Shown piece by piece: positions 37,213 to 46,263 of a DNA stretch of 64,000 nucleotides. Position 1 is the stretch's first letter. The number at the start of each line of letters is the position of its first letter. Under the pieces are notes generated by a model, which was not told the DNA's origin, made no database searches, and worked only from the letters and a program-made list of their open reading frames with translations. The position numbers were made by a program, and so were the translations under genes. This DNA is from Clostridium thermosuccinogenes (GTDB lineage Bacteria; Bacillota; Clostridia; Acetivibrionales; DSM-5807), in assembly GCF_002896855.1 (NCBI RefSeq), contig NZ_CP021850.1:1017665-1081664 (forward strand), written 5' to 3'.

Positions 37213-38769
37213 ATGAAAGTGCTATATGTTCCTTTGGATGAGAGGCCATGCAATTATCGATACCCCCAGTTTCTTTCCGAACTGGCGGAAGGGGTTGAGC
37301 TTATAGCACCTCCCAGAGAGTATATGGGGAGAATGAAAAAACCCAGCAACATTGATGAAATATGGAGATGGATTTTTGAAAACATCAGAGATTGCAGCTA
37401 TGCAATACTGTCGGTGGATGCGTTGATTTACGGTAATATCGTTAATTCGAGAATACATTACAAGACCATTGAAGAATGCAGCAAATACTTGGAATATTTC
37501 GGAAAGCTCAAACAGATAAACAGAAACGTGGAAATTCATGCCTTCAATTTGGTGGCTAGGGTTGCGGCATATGACAGCGACGCTGAGGACCCTTTCTACT
37601 GGAAGGATTACGGGTACAAAATCTGGAGATACTGTTATCTCACCGATAAGATCGGCCGGGGTGAAGGCACTAAAGAGGAGATCGGGGAGCTGGATGCCGT
37701 AAAAGAGGAAATTCCGCAGGAGTACCTAAGAGATTTTCTTGACAGGAGGAAAGTAAACCTCTTTGTAAATCAAAAATGTCTGGAACTGGTCAAAGAAGGG
37801 TTGATTGATTTTCTTGTTATTCCTAAGGATGACTGCGCTGAGTATGGATTTGCAGCCATGGACCAACATCTGATATCTCGAAGAATCAAGGAGCTCAGGA
37901 TCATGGACCGGGTAATGGTTTACCCCGGTGCTGATGAGGTTGGAAGCGTGCTGTTTGCCCGGGTATTTAACAAGCACAAGGGATATGTGCCGAGAGTTTA
38001 CATAAGATACTCATCGACTCTGGGACCTACGATTATTCCAAAATATGAGGACAGGCCTTTAAACGAGAGCATAAAGCACCAGATCATCTCTGCAGGAGGA
38101 ATTGTGGCAGGTTCCGCCGAAGAGTCGGATCTGCTTCTGGCTGTCCATTCACCCGGTACACGCACCCTGGAGGCAATTGAACAGTATTCGGAGAGCTTCA
38201 GGTTTTCCAGCTATTCCAACTACTCCAATGCAGAGGAGCTGATAAAGTACGCCATATATTATTCGGAGAAATACGGCAAGCCTTTTGCAGTGGCGGATGT
38301 GGCCTTTTGCAACGGTGCGGATGACCATTTTATGATGATGGCTGTAAAGAACAAGCTTTTTGACAGGTTGTGCGCCTATGCGGGATGGAATACCTCCCAG
38401 AATACCATAGGATCAGTTCTTGCCCACGGCGTATTGTGCAGCTACTACAAAGGGTTTGCGGATGATCCGGAAAAATATGATGCATCCATGAGACTGCTGT
38501 TAAGAGCGATCATAACCGACTGGCTTATGCAGTCCAAAGGCACTTTCCGGTTGACGAAGCTAAAAGATAATTATCCGGATTTAAATCCATATAGTCTGGG
38601 TGAGTATAGCGCGCTGGCTGCCAAAAAAGTAAAAGACCTGCTCATTGAATTGATACAGGAAGAGCTGGGAGGAAAATTCAATGGAAGAAGGATTGAACTT
38701 ACTGAATTAAGTTTCCCATGGGACCGCTTTTTTGAAATTGATCTTGAACTAAAATTGGAAAAATGCTAG
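37213..38769 (+). CDS. DUF4127-family protein
   Basis: A 518-residue protein beginning M-K-V-L-Y-V-P-L-D-E-R-P-C-N-Y, the recognisable opening of the DUF4127 family, whose function is unknown. It is soluble, with no signal peptide. It is followed after 124 bases by an HD-domain gene, and both are enclosed by two copies of the palindromic repeat (36975-37066 and 39525-39652). AAAGGGGAAAG lies upstream of the ATG. Confidence 0.8.
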   Translation: MKVLYVPLDERPCNYRYPQFLSELAEGVELIAPPREYMGRMKKPSNIDEIWRWIFENIRDCSYAILSVDALIYGNIVNSRIHYKTIEECSKYLEYFGKLKQINRNVEIHAFNLVARVAAYDSDAEDPFYWKDYGYKIWRYCYLTDKIGRGEGTKEEIGELDAVKEEIPQEYLRDFLDRRKVNLFVNQKCLELVKEGLIDFLVIPKDDCAEYGFAAMDQHLISRRIKELRIMDRVMVYPGADEVGSVLFARVFNKHKGYVPRVYIRYSSTLGPTIIPKYEDRPLNESIKHQIISAGGIVAGSAEESDLLLAVHSPGTRTLEAIEQYSESFRFSSYSNYSNAEELIKYAIYYSEKYGKPFAVADVAFCNGADDHFMMMAVKNKLFDRLCAYAGWNTSQNTIGSVLAHGVLCSYYKGFADDPEKYDASMRLLLRAIITDWLMQSKGTFRLTKLKDNYPDLNPYSLGEYSALAAKKVKDLLIELIQEELGGKFNGRRIELTELSFPWDRFFEIDLELKLEKC

Positions 38770-38893
38770 AACCATATAACCGGATTGCGAAAGATATGGC
38801 TTGACATGAAAAGGTCGGATGATTACTATTTATCTAAAGAAATTGTTTACTACACTCACAAAATAATGCAATATACGAAGGAAGGTCTTAGGG

Positions 38894-39478
38894 ATGGAAA
38901 AGGTAATACCGACGAGAGAACAGGCTTTTGAGCTTCTGAAGGAATTCAACAAAAGCGAAAGCCTTATAAAACATGCCCTGTCCGTTGAGGCGGTTATGAG
39001 GCATTTTGCAGAGCTTTTCAATGAAAAAGATGTGGAAAAGTGGGGAATTATCGGCCTGGTGCACGATCTCGATTATGAGATGTACCCGGAGCAGCACTGC
39101 AAAAAAGTCAGAGAGATTTTAACCGAAAGGGGCTGGCCCGAAGATTACATAAGAGCTATTGAGAGCCATGGATGGGGAATCTGCTCCGACGTAAAACCGG
39201 AGGAGAGGATGGAAAAGGTCCTGTATACCATAGATGAACTGACCGGCCTTATAACGGCAACCGTTCTTCTCCGTCCGACTAAAAGCATTTTGGATCTGGA
39301 AACTAAATCGGTTAAGAAGAAATGGAAACAAAAGGGCTTTGCGGCAGGAGTCAACAGGGAAGTCATCGAAAAGGGAGGCGAGCTGCTGGGCATGGAGATG
39401 GATGCCATCATTGTTGAGACTATAAAAGGAATGAGAAAGGTAGCCGAGGAGATCGGCCTCAAGGGCGAAGTTCAATAG
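38894..39478 (+). CDS. HD-domain phosphohydrolase
   Basis: A 194-residue protein with an HD domain: K-H-A-L-S-V-E-A-V-M, then G-L-V-H-D-L-D-Y, E-S-H-G-W-G-I and a D-E-L-T-G-L-I segment. These supply the usual H...HD...D metal ligands of this superfamily, which includes nucleotide phosphohydrolases. The substrate is unknown. It follows the DUF4127 gene and precedes repeat copy 3. Confidence 0.85.
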   Translation: MEKVIPTREQAFELLKEFNKSESLIKHALSVEAVMRHFAELFNEKDVEKWGIIGLVHDLDYEMYPEQHCKKVREILTERGWPEDYIRAIESHGWGICSDVKPEERMEKVLYTIDELTGLITATVLLRPTKSILDLETKSVKKKWKQKGFAAGVNREVIEKGGELLGMEMDAIIVETIKGMRKVAEEIGLKGEVQ

Positions 39479-39524
39479 GATGAAAGTATGTTAAACTATC
39501 CTTGTTATGGATGATTTATATAAT

Positions 39525-39652
39525 TTAGGAATGAATTCGGCTAATGATGGATGTATTGATTGTGCAGAAAGGATTCACTACTTAAGGGCATAGCTGCAAG
39601 GAACCACCTTTCGGAGCAACAATCATCCATTTCAATTAGCTGAATTCAAACC
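39525..39652. repeat. palindromic MITE-like repeat, copy 3
   Basis: Same left and right ends as copy 1 (TTAGGAATGAATTC ... TTAGCTGAATTCAAAC) but with a loop about 30 bases longer (39564-39607). Located 47 bases after the HD gene. Confidence 0.75.
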
Positions 39653-39788
39653 AATAATTTTCTATAGTGCTTTGTAATAGCACCAGTAGGGTATGGAGCC
39701 TTCAAGTTATGCCGATGAGCTGCGGATCATCCTTTTAGCCGGATCTGAACCACTGGCAAAATTACTGCTGTTTTAATTTGCATAATCC

Positions 39789-39817
39789 TTTACTTAATCA
39801 AATTTGAATATTATAAT
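39789..39817 (+). promoter_or_regulatory. promoter of PRPP synthetase-like gene
   Basis: TTTACT (39789-39794), 17-base spacer, TATAAT (39812-39817), 62 bases before the ATG. Confidence 0.55.
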
Positions 39818-39878
39818 ATATGTGCAGATAATATGACAACAGTATTTGCCAATATTTGATAGTGTTCAGGAGGCGAGG

Positions 39879-41057
39879 ATGTCTACTATAGAATATGAAG
39901 AAAATCAGGTTCCCAGTATTCCGGTCGGACCTCTGGGTATCATATCAATGAAGAGCAGCGAGGAATTGGGTGACCTTGTCAACAAGCATTTGACTGAGTA
40001 CAGGAAAAGCATACCGGAATGTCGTTTCGATCATCTGCTTTATCCCGGCTACAAAAGAGATTCTTATCTTATATCGGTTGACTGCCCCAGGTTCAGCTCC
40101 GGCGAAGGAAAAGCTGTCATAAAGGAATCCATCAGGGGCTATGATCTGTATATCTTGTGTGATGTAGGAAATTACAGCTGCAAGTACAAGATGTTTGGAA
40201 TGGAAAATTCCATGAGTCCTGACGACCACTTTCAGGATATAAAGAGAATTATTTCGGCAATAGGTGGAAAGGCAAGGCGTGTAAATGTGATAATGCCTTT
40301 GCTGTATCAGGGAAGGCAGCATAAAAGGGTATCGAGGGAATCCCTGGATTGTGCTGTTGCCCTTCAGGAGTTGGAACGCCTTGGAGTGGAGAATATCCTC
40401 ACTTTTGATGCCCATGATCCTCGGGTGCAAAATGCTATTCCGATAAAGGGATTTGAGAATATTCAGCCGGCATACCAGATTATTAAGGCTTTGCTTAACT
40501 CTGAAAAGGACTTGGAGATAAGCAAAAGCAAAATGATGGTGGTCAGCCCCGATGAGGGTGGAATAAACAGGAATATCTATTATGCAAACATACTCGGGCT
40601 GGATCTCGGATTGTTTTATAAGCGCAGGGATCTCAGCAGGATAGTAAACGGCAAGAATCCCATAATAGCCCATGAGTTCCTGGGGGATTCGGTGGAAGGC
40701 AAGGATGTACTCATCGTTGATGATATTATTTCATCGGGAGATTCAATGCTGGACATAGCGATGGAATTGAAGCAGAGAAAAGCCAATAGAATTTATATGG
40801 CGGTGACCTTCGGATTGTTTACGGAAGGCATTGAGAAATTTAATGAGTTCTACAGGAACGGAATAATCACCAAGGTTTTTTCCACTAACCTGACTTATAG
40901 AAGTGAAGCGCTCAAAAAGGCGCCTTGGTATGTAGAGGTTGATGTATCAAAGTTTATAGCGCTGCTTATAGATACTCTCAATCACGATCATTCTTTAAGC
41001 GCATTGCTGGATCCGTCTACAAAGATCAGGGCATTGCTGGAAGAACATAAAAAATAA
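39879..41057 (+). CDS. prs: ribose-phosphate pyrophosphokinase family protein
   Basis: Makes PRPP from ribose-5-phosphate and ATP. The 392-residue protein is longer than classical Prs (about 315), with an N-terminal extension. Motifs include V-N-V-I-M-P-L-L-Y-Q-G-R-Q-H-K-R, F-D-A-H-D-P-R-V-Q-N, V-S-P-D-E-G-G and the PRPP-binding V-L-I-V-D-D-I-I-S-S-G-D-S. The start at 39879 has GGAGGCGAGG directly upstream. This longer form is seen in clostridia, sometimes beside a second classical Prs, so it may be a paralogue. A long hairpin follows. Confidence 0.85.
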   Translation: MSTIEYEENQVPSIPVGPLGIISMKSSEELGDLVNKHLTEYRKSIPECRFDHLLYPGYKRDSYLISVDCPRFSSGEGKAVIKESIRGYDLYILCDVGNYSCKYKMFGMENSMSPDDHFQDIKRIISAIGGKARRVNVIMPLLYQGRQHKRVSRESLDCAVALQELERLGVENILTFDAHDPRVQNAIPIKGFENIQPAYQIIKALLNSEKDLEISKSKMMVVSPDEGGINRNIYYANILGLDLGLFYKRRDLSRIVNGKNPIIAHEFLGDSVEGKDVLIVDDIISSGDSMLDIAMELKQRKANRIYMAVTFGLFTEGIEKFNEFYRNGIITKVFSTNLTYRSEALKKAPWYVEVDVSKFIALLIDTLNHDHSLSALLDPSTKIRALLEEHKK

Positions 41058-41070
41058 ATGATGTAAAAGC

Positions 41071-41109
41071 AAACCGCAGAATATTGCCCAGGCAATAATT
41101 CTGCGGTTT
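41071..41109 (+). terminator. terminator-like long hairpin after prs
   Basis: AAACCGCAGAAT pairs with ATTCTGCGGTTT, with an inner ATTGCC/GGCAAT stem. Only a short T/A tract follows, so it may be bidirectional. Confidence 0.75.
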
Positions 41110-41209
41110 ATATATTAATAGGCGCTATTTATTCATGTTCCGTCTGATGGTGAAAGGCGCTTTCTTTGTTTTATAAAGAATTATCCGATATCGATGTCCT
41201 ATTACATAT

Positions 41210-41238
41210 TTGACACATTTATGCAATGTAGTTATAAT
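41210..41238 (+). promoter_or_regulatory. sigma-A promoter for riboswitch-controlled peptidase
   Basis: TTGACA (41210-41215), 17-base spacer, TATAAT (41233-41238), both perfect consensus hexamers, just upstream of the riboswitch. Confidence 0.9.
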
Positions 41239-41284
41239 TATTAGGGAATAGCAAATAATATAGGTAAACTGAATATTGAACCTA

Positions 41285-41520
41285 TATGCTGAATTTCTGC
41301 AGCGATGTTTCTGCAGAATACGGGGGAACCAATTTTTGGGGTGAATCCATACCAGGTGTCGGCAGGTGATTGTCAGGTCTGAATTAATGTTACGCCTGAA
41401 TCCTTGATTTGGGCTAATATTACAAACTTCATATCTCTGATTTAAGTCTCTGACTGCCGGTATGGTAGGGCAAAACTTTCTGTCCGAATCCGTCAGCTAA
41501 CCTCGGAAGCTTTGAAAGGG
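41285..41520 (+). promoter_or_regulatory. c-di-AMP (ydaO-yuaA) riboswitch
   Basis: The conserved blocks are present in order: CGGGGGAACCAA followed by GGGGTGAATCC (41321-41347), then GGTAGGG and GTCCGAATCCGTCAGCTAAC with CTCGGAAGC (41464-41510). Between the blocks lies a ~110-base insertion closed by CGGCAG/CTGCCG, larger than in the Bacillus form. A terminator follows, so c-di-AMP binding probably causes premature termination. The class commonly precedes cell-wall peptidase genes, as here. The 5' and 3' borders are approximate. Confidence 0.9.
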
Positions 41521-41548
41521 AGTGATGGTTTGACTGTGCCTTTTGAAG

Positions 41549-41591
41549 CGGTTTTCACATAGGGTTAGGTGATAAACCGTTTTTATTTTTC
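41549..41591 (+). terminator. riboswitch expression-platform terminator
   Basis: CGGTTTTCAC pairs with GTGATAAACCG with one bulge, followed by TTTTTTATTTTT, 140 bases before the peptidase start. Confidence 0.8.
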
Positions 41592-41732
41592 AAATTTTTT
41601 ATCTGGAGCAGCTTAGAACACTATTATTTGCCGTCCGGATTAAAACCCTGAAAAATAAAGGAACTACTTCTTAGGGGGACAAAATAATCCTTTTGGATGA
41701 GGAAATATCCCTTTAGATGATAAGGAGATTTT

Positions 41733-43157
41733 ATGAGTAAGGACGAACTTATAGGATGGATTAAAAAAAGTGGAATATGGATTGATAAAAGCAGAGCATG
41801 GCTTAGTAAAAGCAAGCCGTGGATCATAAAAAACAGAAAATGGATTTTAGCCGGTGTAGCGTTTGTCACCGCTGTTTCGGTGACAGGCTTTAGCGTTTTC
41901 ACAAAGCGTTATTATGCAGTTGAAGTAAACAGCAAGGTTATAGCTATGGTAAACGACAAAAGCCAGATTGATGAAATTATCCAGGAGATAGAAAAGAAGA
42001 CGGAGACTGCTACCGGCCTAAATATTATCATTCCCACCAAGGTTGATTATAAGGAAGTATTTGCCTTTGGCAACAAGTTGACTCCTGAAAGCGCTATCGA
42101 GGAAACGCTGGAGAGCAATTTGGAGCTGCTGGCGGAGGCCTATTCCATCAATGTTGACGGCCGTGATATCGCTTATCTCAAGGATAAGAGCACAGCAGAA
42201 TCCATTTTGACCCGGATTAAGGACGAATATATGAAAAACAACGGTAGGAGCGATCCGGAAAGCGTAGATTTTATCGAAGACATAAATATTATCAAAAAGA
42301 CTGTAAACATAGGCAGCGTTCAGGATGAAAAAACCGTTTTTGAACTGCTGTCTGAAAGCACCGAGGAGTCAAAGGTATATGTGGTAAAAAAAGGCGATAC
42401 GGTATCTGAAATTGCCGAAGCACATAAAATTAAACAGTCTGAAATTGAGAAAATGAATCCTGGATTGGATGTGGATAAAATTCAAATCGGCCAGGAGATC
42501 ATTCTCAGCGTACCAAAGTATGTAATAAACATAAAGAGCATTGAAACGAAAAATTATGAGGAAAGCATTCCTTACCAGGTTGAATATGTAGAGACTGCCG
42601 ACCTTTACAAAGGCCAGACAAAGGTGAAGGTTGAAGGCAAGGAAGGTAAAAAATCCGTTGCGGCAGAGGTTATAAAAATAAACGGCATAGTTTCGGAAGA
42701 GAAAGTTGTGGAAGAGAAGGTTATAGAAGAGCCTCAAAACAAAGTGGTGCTCAGCGGCACAAAAGAAAGGCCGAGTACTCTTGCATACGGAGTTTTTACT
42801 AAACCAAGCGGAGGAAGTCTTACTTCACGTTTTGGACAGAGATGGGGGAAACTGCATACGGGAATTGACATCGGCTGTTCCTCAGGCACCTCCGTCAAAG
42901 CTGCAGACGGCGGCAAAGTAACCTTTGCCGGATGGCAGGGCAATTACGGCAAGCTCGTCATCATAGACCATGAAAACGGATACACAACCTATTACGGGCA
43001 TTTGAGCTCGATAAAGGTTAAAGCCGGCCAGAGGGTGGCAAGGGGAGAAGTCATCGCATTATCCGGAGCGACGGGAAATGTGACCGGGCCTCACCTGCAT
43101 TTTGAAGTAAGGAAAAATGGCGTTCCTCAAAACCCGCTTAAATATGTGAACTATTGA
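41733..43157 (+). CDS. LysM-G5-M23 peptidoglycan endopeptidase
   Basis: A cell-wall hydrolase of 474 residues. The N-terminus has repeats of a W-I-x-K-S-[KR] pattern before a membrane helix (about 45-60). A middle region is followed by a LysM domain (about 210-260: V-V-K-K-G-D-T-V-S-E-I), a G5 domain (about 265-345) and a C-terminal M23 zinc peptidase (G-K-L-H-T-G-I-D-I-G and G-P-H-L-H-F-E-V). Expression is predicted to be controlled by the c-di-AMP riboswitch at 41285, linking wall remodelling to c-di-AMP level, which is the known logic of this riboswitch class. Confidence 0.93.
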   Translation: MSKDELIGWIKKSGIWIDKSRAWLSKSKPWIIKNRKWILAGVAFVTAVSVTGFSVFTKRYYAVEVNSKVIAMVNDKSQIDEIIQEIEKKTETATGLNIIIPTKVDYKEVFAFGNKLTPESAIEETLESNLELLAEAYSINVDGRDIAYLKDKSTAESILTRIKDEYMKNNGRSDPESVDFIEDINIIKKTVNIGSVQDEKTVFELLSESTEESKVYVVKKGDTVSEIAEAHKIKQSEIEKMNPGLDVDKIQIGQEIILSVPKYVINIKSIETKNYEESIPYQVEYVETADLYKGQTKVKVEGKEGKKSVAAEVIKINGIVSEEKVVEEKVIEEPQNKVVLSGTKERPSTLAYGVFTKPSGGSLTSRFGQRWGKLHTGIDIGCSSGTSVKAADGGKVTFAGWQGNYGKLVIIDHENGYTTYYGHLSSIKVKAGQRVARGEVIALSGATGNVTGPHLHFEVRKNGVPQNPLKYVNY

Positions 43158-43198
43158 TGACTGAAAAAACTTGATCCATTGGTGTAAGGCTGTATTAT

Positions 43199-43235
43199 AG
43201 CACCTGTCCCAATTATAGCTGGATGGGTGCTTTTT
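43199..43235 (+). terminator. terminator after M23 peptidase
   Basis: AGCACCTGTCC pairs with GGATGGGTGCT with a few mismatches, followed by TTTTT. Confidence 0.75.
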
Positions 43236-43465
43236 GTGTAGTCAGTTTTCTTTTCACAACCGATTTCATGTGCTTCTTTAACAGTGCAGGGCGCACTAGA
43301 AATGAAATCAAGCCAAAGCATACAAAAGTTTACACAACTATTTCTAATTATGGTATACTGTTAATATGTTGCATTGACAAAATGTGGTTGTGCACCTTGT
43401 CCGAAAAGCGATATATGGAGCGGAGAGCATTATTATATTAAAACACGAGAAATTAAGAGGGCAAA
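43236..43465. other. intergenic region before YcaQ/AlkZ-like gene
   Basis: No gene is supported. A possible promoter is TTTACA near 43329 with TATACT about 19 bases downstream, slightly over-spaced. Confidence 0.35.
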
Positions 43466-44653
43466 ATGATAAAAAATGTTGCATTAACCAATAAGCAGGC
43501 ACGAAGGTTCATGCTTTTGAAGCAAGGCTTAATAGGTGATTACAAATTCTCAGGCAAACAGGGAGTGCTTGATTTTGTCCGTCAAGCAGGCTGTATTCAG
43601 TTTGACCCGATCGATGTATGCGGCAAGAATCCGGAACTGGTTTTGCAATCGAGGGTTGAAGGCTTCACAAAGCAAATGCTGTATTCACTTTTGTATGAGG
43701 ATAGAAAGCTGCTGGACTATTTCGACAAAAACCTTTCGATTATTGAAACCACAGACTGGCCTTATTTCCGGCGGTATCGCGAAGCTTATAAAACCGGCGG
43801 CAGGAGCCACGACGAGGTCAATGCCGTATGTGAGGAAATCAAGAACATCATACGGGAAAAGGGTGCCGTATCGTCAGCGGATATCGGTTTTAGTGATACG
43901 GTGGACTGGTATTGGAGTAATGCAAAGCTCTCCCGTGCTGCGCTGGAAACCATGTATTTCCGTGGAGAATTGGTAGTGCACCACAAGAAAGGTACAACCA
44001 AGTATTACGACCTTGCGGAGAACTGCATTGATGCTGAGCTGTTGAACGCACCGGAGCCGTATCCCGATGAACTCGAGCATCAAAAATGGCGTGTGCTGCG
44101 CCGTATAGGTGCGGTGGGACTTATGTGGAACAAGCCTTCCGATGCATGGTTGAACATCTGGGAGTTAAAATCTGCTCAAAGAAACGAGATTTTCAGGCAG
44201 TTGCTTTCCGAGGAAAAAATTATGGAAGTTACGGTGGACGGCATTAAGGACAAGCTATATTGCCTTTCGACCGACCGGAGTTTACTCGAAGCAGTCCTGC
44301 AGGAGACTGAATTAAGAGACCGTTGTGAGCTGATTGCTCCGCTGGACAATATGCTTTGGGATAGAAGACTTATCAAAACATTGTTTGATTTTGACTACAA
44401 ATGGGAGATATACACCCCTAAGGAGCAGCGCAAATACGGCTACTATGTCCTGCCGCTGCTTTATGGCGACAGATTTATCGGTAGAGTCGAGGCAATCCGT
44501 GATAGCAAGGCAAAAACGCTGGTTGTGAAAAATATATGGTATGAAAGGGATGTAAAACGGACCAAGGAGCTTCAAACCGCCATTGATGACTGCCTGCACA
44601 AATTTGCGGTCTTTAATGAGTGCAAAAAAGTCAGCGTAACAAATTTATCGTAA
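43466..44653 (+). CDS. YcaQ/AlkZ-like DNA glycosylase (HTH_42 family)
   Basis: A 395-residue winged-helix protein of the HTH_42 family, whose studied members (E. coli YcaQ, Streptomyces AlkZ) are monofunctional glycosylases that remove bulky or crosslinked alkylated bases. The catalytic Q-phi-D motif of the YcaQ branch appears as Q45-F46-D47. Other family features are V-L-R-R-I-G-A-V-G-L and I-A-P-L-D-N-M-L-W-D-R near the C-terminus. AlkZ proteins often sit in antibiotic gene clusters; none is visible here, so a general housekeeping repair role is likelier. The gene stands alone. Confidence 0.85.
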   Translation: MIKNVALTNKQARRFMLLKQGLIGDYKFSGKQGVLDFVRQAGCIQFDPIDVCGKNPELVLQSRVEGFTKQMLYSLLYEDRKLLDYFDKNLSIIETTDWPYFRRYREAYKTGGRSHDEVNAVCEEIKNIIREKGAVSSADIGFSDTVDWYWSNAKLSRAALETMYFRGELVVHHKKGTTKYYDLAENCIDAELLNAPEPYPDELEHQKWRVLRRIGAVGLMWNKPSDAWLNIWELKSAQRNEIFRQLLSEEKIMEVTVDGIKDKLYCLSTDRSLLEAVLQETELRDRCELIAPLDNMLWDRRLIKTLFDFDYKWEIYTPKEQRKYGYYVLPLLYGDRFIGRVEAIRDSKAKTLVVKNIWYERDVKRTKELQTAIDDCLHKFAVFNECKKVSVTNLS

Positions 44654-44759
44654 TAAATTTGTTATGAAGCATTATGAAAATTATGATATGGCTTTACAAA
44701 GAATAAATATTTGATTAAACTAAAAACATTAACAGTATTTATTCAGGAGGCAGTAATTA

Positions 44760-45299
44760 ATGGAAAAGGATATAGCTAAAATTCTGATATCAGAAGATGA
44801 AATTAGAAGCAGAGTTCGGGATATGGGAAAGCAGATAACTGCAGACTACCAGGGAAGCAGCCTGATTATGGTGGGCATATTGCGGGGAGCTGTCTTATTT
44901 TTCGGTGATCTTGCCAAGGAAATAAAGGTTCCGTTAAGCATGGATTTTATGGCTGTATCAAGCTATGGCGACAGCACAAAGACTTCCGGAGTGGTCAGGA
45001 TCATTCATGATCTTCATCAGAACATAGAAGGAAAAGATGTATTGATCGTGGAGGATATAATTGATACTGGTCTTACGTTGCATTATCTGATAGAGAACTT
45101 GAGGTCGAGAAATCCGAAAAGCATAAAAACCTGCTGTCTGTTGGACAAACCAAGCCGCAGGAGAGCGAATGTAACACCGGATTATGTGGGATTTGAGGTG
45201 CCTGATGAATTTGTGGTAGGTTATGGCCTGGATTACAAGGAACTATACCGCAATCTGCCATACATAGGAGTACTGAAACCTGATATATATGCCAAGTAG
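44760..45299 (+). CDS. hpt: hypoxanthine phosphoribosyltransferase
   Basis: Salvages hypoxanthine (and guanine) with PRPP to IMP/GMP. The 179-residue length is typical. It has I-L-R-G-A-V-L-F-F, the PRPP motif V-L-I-V-E-D-I-I-D-T-G-L-T-L, and the C-terminal V-G-Y-G-L-D-Y-K-E-L-Y-R-N-L-P. GGAGG lies upstream of the ATG. It ends in a terminator that also covers the convergent XRE gene. Confidence 0.95.
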   Translation: MEKDIAKILISEDEIRSRVRDMGKQITADYQGSSLIMVGILRGAVLFFGDLAKEIKVPLSMDFMAVSSYGDSTKTSGVVRIIHDLHQNIEGKDVLIVEDIIDTGLTLHYLIENLRSRNPKSIKTCCLLDKPSRRRANVTPDYVGFEVPDEFVVGYGLDYKELYRNLPYIGVLKPDIYAK

Positions 45300-45343
45300 C
45301 ATTTCATCGTGCCTATTGGTTCACCCAGGATATGTATTAGAAT

Positions 45344-45385
45344 AAAAGCAGGATTATCCGTCTTTTTCCGGTTTATCCTGCTTTT
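45344..45385. terminator. bidirectional terminator between hpt and XRE gene
   Basis: AAAAGCAGGAT (45344-45354) pairs with ATCCTGCTTTT (45375-45385). The hairpin overlaps the last codons and stop of the minus-strand regulator gene. Confidence 0.8.
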
Positions 45386-45728
45386 CTTGTTTGCTGTATT
45401 TTTGCTTGATGAACTCTATGTACTCGGATATCTGTTCTATCACTTGCTCGGGAAGCCCAGATAAATCAAAGGTGTAGCAAAACTCTCCGGGCCTCTTGGC
45501 AGGAGGTTCTTTCTCCATGGAGTCAGTTATTCCAAGAAGGTAATCGGTAGATACATTGAAGTATTCGGCAATGTTTTTCAATATTTCATAATCCGGCCTA
45601 CGGGTACCCAGTTCATATTGCGAAAGGGTAGTATTGCTGATATTAAGGTACTTGGCCAGCTTCATCTGTGTGATATTGTTCTGAAGTCTCAAATTTTTTA
45701 TCCTTGAGCCGGGAATATTGCTATCCAT
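45354..45728 (-). CDS. XRE-family transcriptional regulator
   Basis: A 124-residue protein with an N-terminal HTH_3 domain (I-K-N-L-R-L-Q-N-N-I-T-Q-M-K-L-A, then S-N-T-T-L-S-Q-Y-E-L-G-T-R-R-P) and a charged C-terminal tail. The target is unknown. It converges with hpt and overlaps its terminator. It may act on the small gene at 46015 or on itself. Confidence 0.88.
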   Translation of the reverse strand: MDSNIPGSRIKNLRLQNNITQMKLAKYLNISNTTLSQYELGTRRPDYEILKNIAEYFNVSTDYLLGITDSMEKEPPAKRPGEFCYTFDLSGLPEQVIEQISEYIEFIKQKYSKQEKQDKPEKDG

Positions 45729-46014
45729 TGTTTACCTCACTTTGATAAACCAACTATTACTCAATGCTATTTAGCTATCATATCAATTATATTTAAAAAG
45801 CGAACAAGCATAAACGGATTCCTCAAAACGTGGAACTAAATATTGACATATGCTACAAATAAATGTAAAATTAAGTTAATATTTTCATTATGTGAAATTA
45901 CTGAATTAATTACATAATATACCATAAATGTTATTATGCGCAAACGGAAGTATTTCTATCAGGGAAATATATATCCTGTCTGGGAAATATATATGCCCTT
46001 TGTGGGGTGGTGCA

Positions 46015-46221
46015 ATGGAAAATTTGATAAAATCCATAGTACTTATGAAGCTTTACAGGAAATACGGACAGCATGTGCCAATAGCAGAGAAAGAATGGCA
46101 GGATGCAATTAAGGATGCCCTTAATGATGTTTACACCAATAATCTATGTTTTGGCAAAGGGGTTTCGGCAGAGCATTTTTCAGACCTGGTGGTGAATATT
46201 CTGTCCTTAAGATGGAGATAG
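46015..46221 (+). CDS. small hypothetical protein
   Basis: A 68-residue soluble protein (M-E-N-L-I-K-S-I-V-L-M-K-L-Y-R-K-Y-G) of no known family. The start at 46015 follows GTGGGGTGG at the right distance; the frame stays open upstream to 45928 without a better ribosome site. It lies between the XRE regulator and the tandem array. Moderately supported. Confidence 0.5.
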   Translation: MENLIKSIVLMKLYRKYGQHVPIAEKEWQDAIKDALNDVYTNNLCFGKGVSAEHFSDLVVNILSLRWR

Positions 46222-46263
46222 CAGCCGGCTGCTGTACAGAAGCTGTTTGATCCCCGTTAATCT

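Noticed and set aside
43223-43441. Open frame of 72 codons after the M23 peptidase
   Set aside because: Begins inside the peptidase terminator and has no family features.
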